A stretch of 64,000 nucleotides of DNA from JACMQW01 sp964536965 (lineage in GTDB: Bacteria; Bdellovibrionota; UBA1018). A program made the translations under genes and the position numbers. Shown here piece after piece: positions 61,401 to 64,000 of the stretch; position 1 is the first letter of the stretch, and every line of letters begins with the position of its first letter. The DNA is taken from contig CAZIAL010000011.1 in the NCBI GenBank assembly GCA_964536965.1, forward strand, positions 1-64,000, read 5' to 3'. The notes beneath the pieces are model-generated. The model did no database searches. It was given only the letters and a program-made list of their open reading frames with translations, and was not told where the DNA came from.

Positions 61401-61630
61401 AATCGCTCGAAAAGGCCTGGGAGACCGTTCACCGTAAGACGACGGCTCCTTCCGAGAAAGCCTTGTACGCTGCCCTTTTAAACACGGAGTCCGCGAAGCC
61501 GACGGCGTATGTCGCCTTCACGATGCAACTCGAAAAAACCTACTACAGCGCGCGGCGCTGGATATCGCGAATCACCCCGCCCAAAGCCCTGAGTGCCCGC
61601 TGCAAAGAATGGCTCTCGCGCAGTCCTTAG
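58430..61630 (+). CDS. Secreted protein with papain-like and IucA/IucC-like domains
   Basis: About 1066 residues with a signal peptide (residues 6-24, cleavage near GFARD); a TTG 57 bases upstream is less likely. Residues 25-400 are helical with no family recognised. About 410-540 resembles a permuted papain-like (NlpC/P60 or DUF4105-type) domain: His430 in LSHIKLVIDG and Cys515 in YNCGGILYDAL. About 675-1000 matches IucA/IucC siderophore synthetases: His687 in FIHPNEWD (for HPWQ), Ser-Ala-Arg before FFVRD, Lys734 in IKLSLSVVM, HQQN (873-876) and RDMDG (894-898). NIS synthetases use ATP in the cytosol, so the export signal is surprising. No siderophore genes are nearby. Confidence 0.7.
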   Translation: MFCLRKNLGLLAALLLMVGPSAGFARDLGKSRLPSLSKLEREFAAEMEIAAASVGNPEKISGVERFRLAFAMPHTSNREQIGRVLFVIDQQSAFLDHLLAKNGSSTRPTDLYPHRNDKVVDLGLGAAKLRMAAACKDCGPALDDFFRIFDIRDAHDGFSGLPFYGLISNRFHEARFQNEVLALHSELAKALAAFEANPAASAKEDLWALATRATAGDTGRAIELLGILTSRDVLITRYLRYLRSANEDFVRAFAMAPLAIRLLGDLTKEYVTPGFDTFTFPKAFKSSQIKNYYYWSSALVSHRMKLLGHSDEKIVRLSLEFPRQYKTLRFLSVLGPLKPRAYYMNRFADAKRVMRSSGAGALHAITENSALPPPQGSVALESFLAASTDARDAAYLLKSELLRLAERTTPANHAYVLFYDFADSHIGLSHIKLVIDGTVYEIHRYPNSKGTYLRSRPLIESLRDARPGALPSGILQIDAAREQLDAITHFLTVEGDAAMKYSFFNQLTHSKAYNCGGILYDALRSASFDLPPLGRTEFLPAFIFNSMTKHLPITASAGKGKYLLENLSAFPNFNRATFWPGGLEPNRQMVAEIGYEFLQAEQKLSERTPLFSNPRKAIGLVLKSYSNTGDLAYEYTPKASRLLEVPTLLIHENDLGGKFVAKSVSPKVIDRFVVEVSGERYYRFFIHPNEWDAHSEFRNRGPPDPIKWVGTPSSSARSFFVRDSGGRYAPFGIKLSLSVVMGGGKRINSVDKLARAVAVNDLIRGVHEMSRGRIPGTEKTWSFLPEEIALMPTHRELGGMIARDLPENFSEKIHLPWFSLIADRKGHDRWIDELFRHSGYKDRFEFVWREFVHPLIEFQTLLAMDNGMTTELHQQNLVLQIDRRTRKVEGFVLRDMDGNWVDYSLRRHLFPGLPVLTDAAADEAKLLRYGEAQANQIFSYRNVIRSRTIDATFKYFLNGSESTDLLQLADQTIIRRFNQRFGELAQAKDLESLEKAWETVHRKTTAPSEKALYAALLNTESAKPTAYVAFTMQLEKTYYSARRWISRITPPKALSARCKEWLSRSP

Positions 61631-62811
61631 CGGCGACCCGCGAGCACGAAGTGCACGAGCCCGCCGACGACGACCGCCCAGAACGCCGCCCCCACTCCGA
61701 AGAGGCTGATCCCGGAGGCGGCCACGGCGAAGGTGATGTACGCCGCTTCGCGATTTTCCTCGCGGGCGAGCGAGCTCTGGAGTGCGTTCGCGACGGTCGC
61801 GAGCAGCGCGAAGCCCGCGATTCCGGCGATCATCTCCGCCGGAAACGCCGAGAACAACGAGGTGACCGTACCTGCGAAGAGTCCGATCAAGATATAAAGC
61901 ACCCCGGCCGCGACGGCCGCCACATAACGCTTCCGCGGAAGCGGATGCGATTCGGGCCCCATCGAAATGGCGGCGGTGATCGCCGCGAAGTTCAGCGCGA
62001 AACCTCCCAGCGGCGCGACCGCGGCATTCATCGCTCCGGACCACCCGAGCACGCGGGAAAAGGGCACATGAAATCCGTTCGCGCGCATGACCGTGATTCC
62101 CGTCAGATTCTGGGACGCCATCGTAACGACGAAGAGCGGAATTCCGATCCCCACGAGCGCCGCGCCGGAAAACGTGGGCCGGACGGCTTCCCAGTGCGTC
62201 GCGGAGACCGCGACATCGGTGAACTGGAGCTGCCCCGAAAGGGCGGCAACCAGGGTGCCGAAAACCAAGACGGCGAGCATGGTCCAGCGCGGGAAAAACT
62301 TACGCGCGACGAGGTACGCGGCGAACATCGATCCGATCAGGAGTGGCCGCGATTTAAATGCCCCGAACGCGTCGATCGAGAAATGCACCAGAACGCCGGC
62401 GAGAAGGGCGTTCGCGATCGAAAGCGGAATTCGGTCCATGATGCGTTCGAATAAGCCGGTCACTCCGCTGAGAAAGATGAGGAACGCGGAGAAGATGAAA
62501 GCACCGATGATTTCGGAGAGCGCAAGTCCCTCGACCCCGGTCACGAGCAGCGCCGATCCGGCCGTCGACCAGGCGAGCAGCACCGGCGAGCGATACGCGA
62601 GCGAGAAGACGACCGTGAGCAGGCCCATCCCGAGGCAGAGCGCTCCGAGCCAGGAACTCGATGAAGCCGCGTCCATTCCGGCCGCGGTCGCCGCCTGGAA
62701 AACGAGAATCGCCGAACTCGTCATACCGACGAGGACGACGATGAATCCCGAGACGATCGCCGACGCGGAAACATCTTCGCGAAAATGGCGGAGGTTCGCG
62801 CGGATCCCCAT
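61627..62811 (-). CDS. benE: Benzoate/H+ symporter, BenE family
   Basis: A 394-residue integral membrane protein with about 11-12 hydrophobic segments. BenE family features include FIVVLVGMTSSAILVFQA near the N-terminus, PLFVVTMASQNLTGITVMRANG (in parts, about 235-255) and a GGFALNFAAITAAI segment. Family members import benzoate or related acids with protons; the actual substrate here is uncertain. Its stop overlaps that of the convergent large secreted protein. pyrE is 5 bases upstream on the same strand. Confidence 0.88.
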   Translation of the reverse strand: MGIRANLRHFREDVSASAIVSGFIVVLVGMTSSAILVFQAATAAGMDAASSSSWLGALCLGMGLLTVVFSLAYRSPVLLAWSTAGSALLVTGVEGLALSEIIGAFIFSAFLIFLSGVTGLFERIMDRIPLSIANALLAGVLVHFSIDAFGAFKSRPLLIGSMFAAYLVARKFFPRWTMLAVLVFGTLVAALSGQLQFTDVAVSATHWEAVRPTFSGAALVGIGIPLFVVTMASQNLTGITVMRANGFHVPFSRVLGWSGAMNAAVAPLGGFALNFAAITAAISMGPESHPLPRKRYVAAVAAGVLYILIGLFAGTVTSLFSAFPAEMIAGIAGFALLATVANALQSSLAREENREAAYITFAVAASGISLFGVGAAFWAVVVGGLVHFVLAGRR

Positions 62812-62816
62812 GGATT

Positions 62817-63449
62817 TCAGCCGCGGAGATCGCTGATCGACAGAATACGCAGAAACTCGAGGCCCGTGGCTTTCAGCGCGGTCTCGCCGCCTTCTTCCCG
62901 ATCGACGACGGTCAGCACGGCGACCGGATCGTAGCCCTCGGCACGCAGACGTTCGATCGCCTTGATGCTCGATCCGCCGGTGGTCACGACATCTTCGAGT
63001 ACGATCACTTTCGCGCCCGGCTCCAGGTTTTCGCGTCCCTCGACGTATCGGCCGGTGCCGTGATCCTTCGCTTCCTTCCGCACGATGAAGGCGGGCCAGT
63101 CGATGCCCTGGGAGTAGGCCGCCAGGCTCACGGCGGTCGCGATCGGATCGGCGCCGAGGGTTAGGCCGCCGACCGCATGGATGGCGGAGAAGCCTCCCGC
63201 GCCTTTGAACCGGATCTCGGCGAACCGTCGGATCATCTCGTAGGCGAGGCGGCCGAGCAGGAACGCGCCTTCCGCGGAAAGCGTCGTCGCTTTCATATCG
63301 ATGTAGAATCCGCTCTTTTTGCCGGAGGCGAGCGTAAAGTCGCCCTCGCGATAACTGCGTTCGCGAATCAGACGAAGGAGTCGCGCGGATTCGCCGGCGA
63401 AATCGACGGGGCGTGAGAAATCGGGACGGTCAGTGGAGATCGCGTTCAT
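62817..63449 (-). CDS. pyrE: Orotate phosphoribosyltransferase
   Basis: A 210-residue enzyme. FTLASGKKSGFYIDMK near residue 40 and the PRPP-binding motif VIVLEDVVTTGGSSIKAI (about 147-164) identify PyrE. It joins orotate to PRPP to give OMP in pyrimidine synthesis. It lies between an upstream serine hydrolase and benE, with 8 and 5 base gaps, so the three probably form an operon. Confidence 0.95.
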   Translation of the reverse strand: MNAISTDRPDFSRPVDFAGESARLLRLIRERSYREGDFTLASGKKSGFYIDMKATTLSAEGAFLLGRLAYEMIRRFAEIRFKGAGGFSAIHAVGGLTLGADPIATAVSLAAYSQGIDWPAFIVRKEAKDHGTGRYVEGRENLEPGAKVIVLEDVVTTGGSSIKAIERLRAEGYDPVAVLTVVDREEGGETALKATGLEFLRILSISDLRG

Positions 63450-63457
63450 TTCTTTAT

Positions 63458-64000
63458 CTATTTCCGTTTTTCGGCCTCGTCGATCACGAGGGCGAGATTT
63501 TCGAAGAAGGTTTCTTTACCGATATCGTTCATCGGCTCGTGGCGAAAGTCCGGATACTCGAAAATTCGCTTCGCGCCGCCTTGGAGACCCTCGTAAAACG
63601 TCCGCGTCGCCGTCGTTCCGACGAGTTTGTCGGCGAGCGGAAGGTGCAGAACCATCGGGTAAAGCAGCCCCTCCTTTCGAGCGCGAGTATCCCGCTGGGC
63701 GGCGGTCATCGAGGCGTAGAAACGCGGAGTCATCCGTGAATGGTTCAGCCGATCGGTCGCGTAGTTCTCGATGACCCGGTCGTCGCGGCTCACGACTTTC
63801 GGATCGACATCCGCCGTCAGCGAAAGCGTACTCCACGTCCGCGCCAGCAACCCCGCCACGGCGCGAAGCGGGAGCGCCGGTTCCTTGAAGAGGGCGAGGT
63901 ACGGCGCCGAGATCTGGTACGATTTCAACGGCAGATTCGGATAGAGAAATCCCAACCGGAGCGCGACGAGCCCCCCCATGGAATGTCCAAGCAAATGGAT
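63458..64000 (-). CDS. Alpha/beta hydrolase, 5' end beyond the window
   Basis: At least 181 residues are present and the frame runs off the right edge, so the N-terminus is missing. GHSMGG is the nucleophile elbow with the catalytic Ser. The catalytic Asp probably lies in LPLADKLVG and the His in PDFRHEPMND. It resembles monoacylglycerol lipase or lysophospholipase-type enzymes of the serine aminopeptidase S33 group. Followed by pyrE 8 bases on. Confidence 0.85.
   Translation of the reverse strand: MHLLGHSMGGLVALRLGFLYPNLPLKSYQISAPYLALFKEPALPLRAVAGLLARTWSTLSLTADVDPKVVSRDDRVIENYATDRLNHSRMTPRFYASMTAAQRDTRARKEGLLYPMVLHLPLADKLVGTTATRTFYEGLQGGAKRIFEYPDFRHEPMNDIGKETFFENLALVIDEAEKRK

Noticed and set aside
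1..64000. tRNA or rRNA genes.
   Set aside because: No T-arm (GGTTCGAATCC-like) with a matching acceptor stem or rRNA-like stretch was found by eye in the non-coding gaps. A tRNAscan run would be decisive.

Overview
The window looks like a draft-assembly contig from a high-GC Gram-negative bacterium, most probably a member of the Bdellovibrionota or a related former deltaproteobacterial lineage. Supporting signs are an LPS assembly set (LptD, LptE, HldD), the PF09936-type RNA methyltransferase next to rplS, a DUF3015/DUF4105 pair, an HNH endonuclease of a kind I associate with this group, and a cluster resembling the Myxococcus/Bdellovibrio gliding (Agl/Glt) machinery. Lineage is inferred from gene content only. 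No rRNA, tRNA, CRISPR array or insertion sequence was recognised. A 100-N assembly gap lies at 23624-23723.

Layout. 1-5 kb (+): a ThDP enzyme, a YecE-like protein, a zinc alcohol dehydrogenase and two small envelope proteins. 5-11.4 kb (mostly -): a DUF4105/DUF3015 pair, a membrane metallophosphoesterase, a choice-of-anchor-like lipoprotein, an M23 peptidase and SurE. 11.5-13.5 kb (+): two secreted proteins, one with a kinase-like pattern. 13.5-21.6 kb: accD-lptD-SIS, an HD-GYP protein, RsmI, a STAS protein, YraN. 21.5-32.5 kb (-): a translation operon that would normally read rpsP-khpA-(rimM)-trmD-methyltransferase-rplS-rnhB-yraN. Here it is split by about 6-7 kb of lineage-specific material: a 900-residue lipoprotein, a gene broken by an in-frame TAG, an HNH endonuclease, and a 22-bp tandem repeat at the assembly gap. 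33-36.9 kb (+): a degenerate aldo/keto reductase, YhhQ, HldD and S20, closed by a strong bidirectional terminator. 37.5-48.3 kb (-): the envelope motor cluster (VWA lipoprotein, ExbB/TolQ, two ExbD/TolR, a giant repeat protein, an AgmX-tail protein, an outer-membrane barrel and a periplasmic protein). 48.6-54.7 kb: a lipoprotein, HolA, LptE, DciA-like, GYF, MlaF-like, alanine racemase and an AAC(6')-like acetyltransferase. 54.8-61.6 kb (+): nadB, then a secreted kinase-like protein, a methyltransferase, and a 1066-residue secreted protein joining a papain-like domain to an IucA/IucC-like synthetase domain. 61.6-64 kb (-): BenE, PyrE and a truncated serine hydrolase.

The most unusual content is the 56.4-61.6 kb operon. 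Two of its products carry export signals yet resemble ATP-using enzyme folds. The secreted kinase-like protein at 12.7 kb fits the same theme. ATP is scarce outside the cytoplasm, so these may be effectors acting in a host or prey cell, or pseudoenzymes. This is inference from motifs and needs structure prediction to test.
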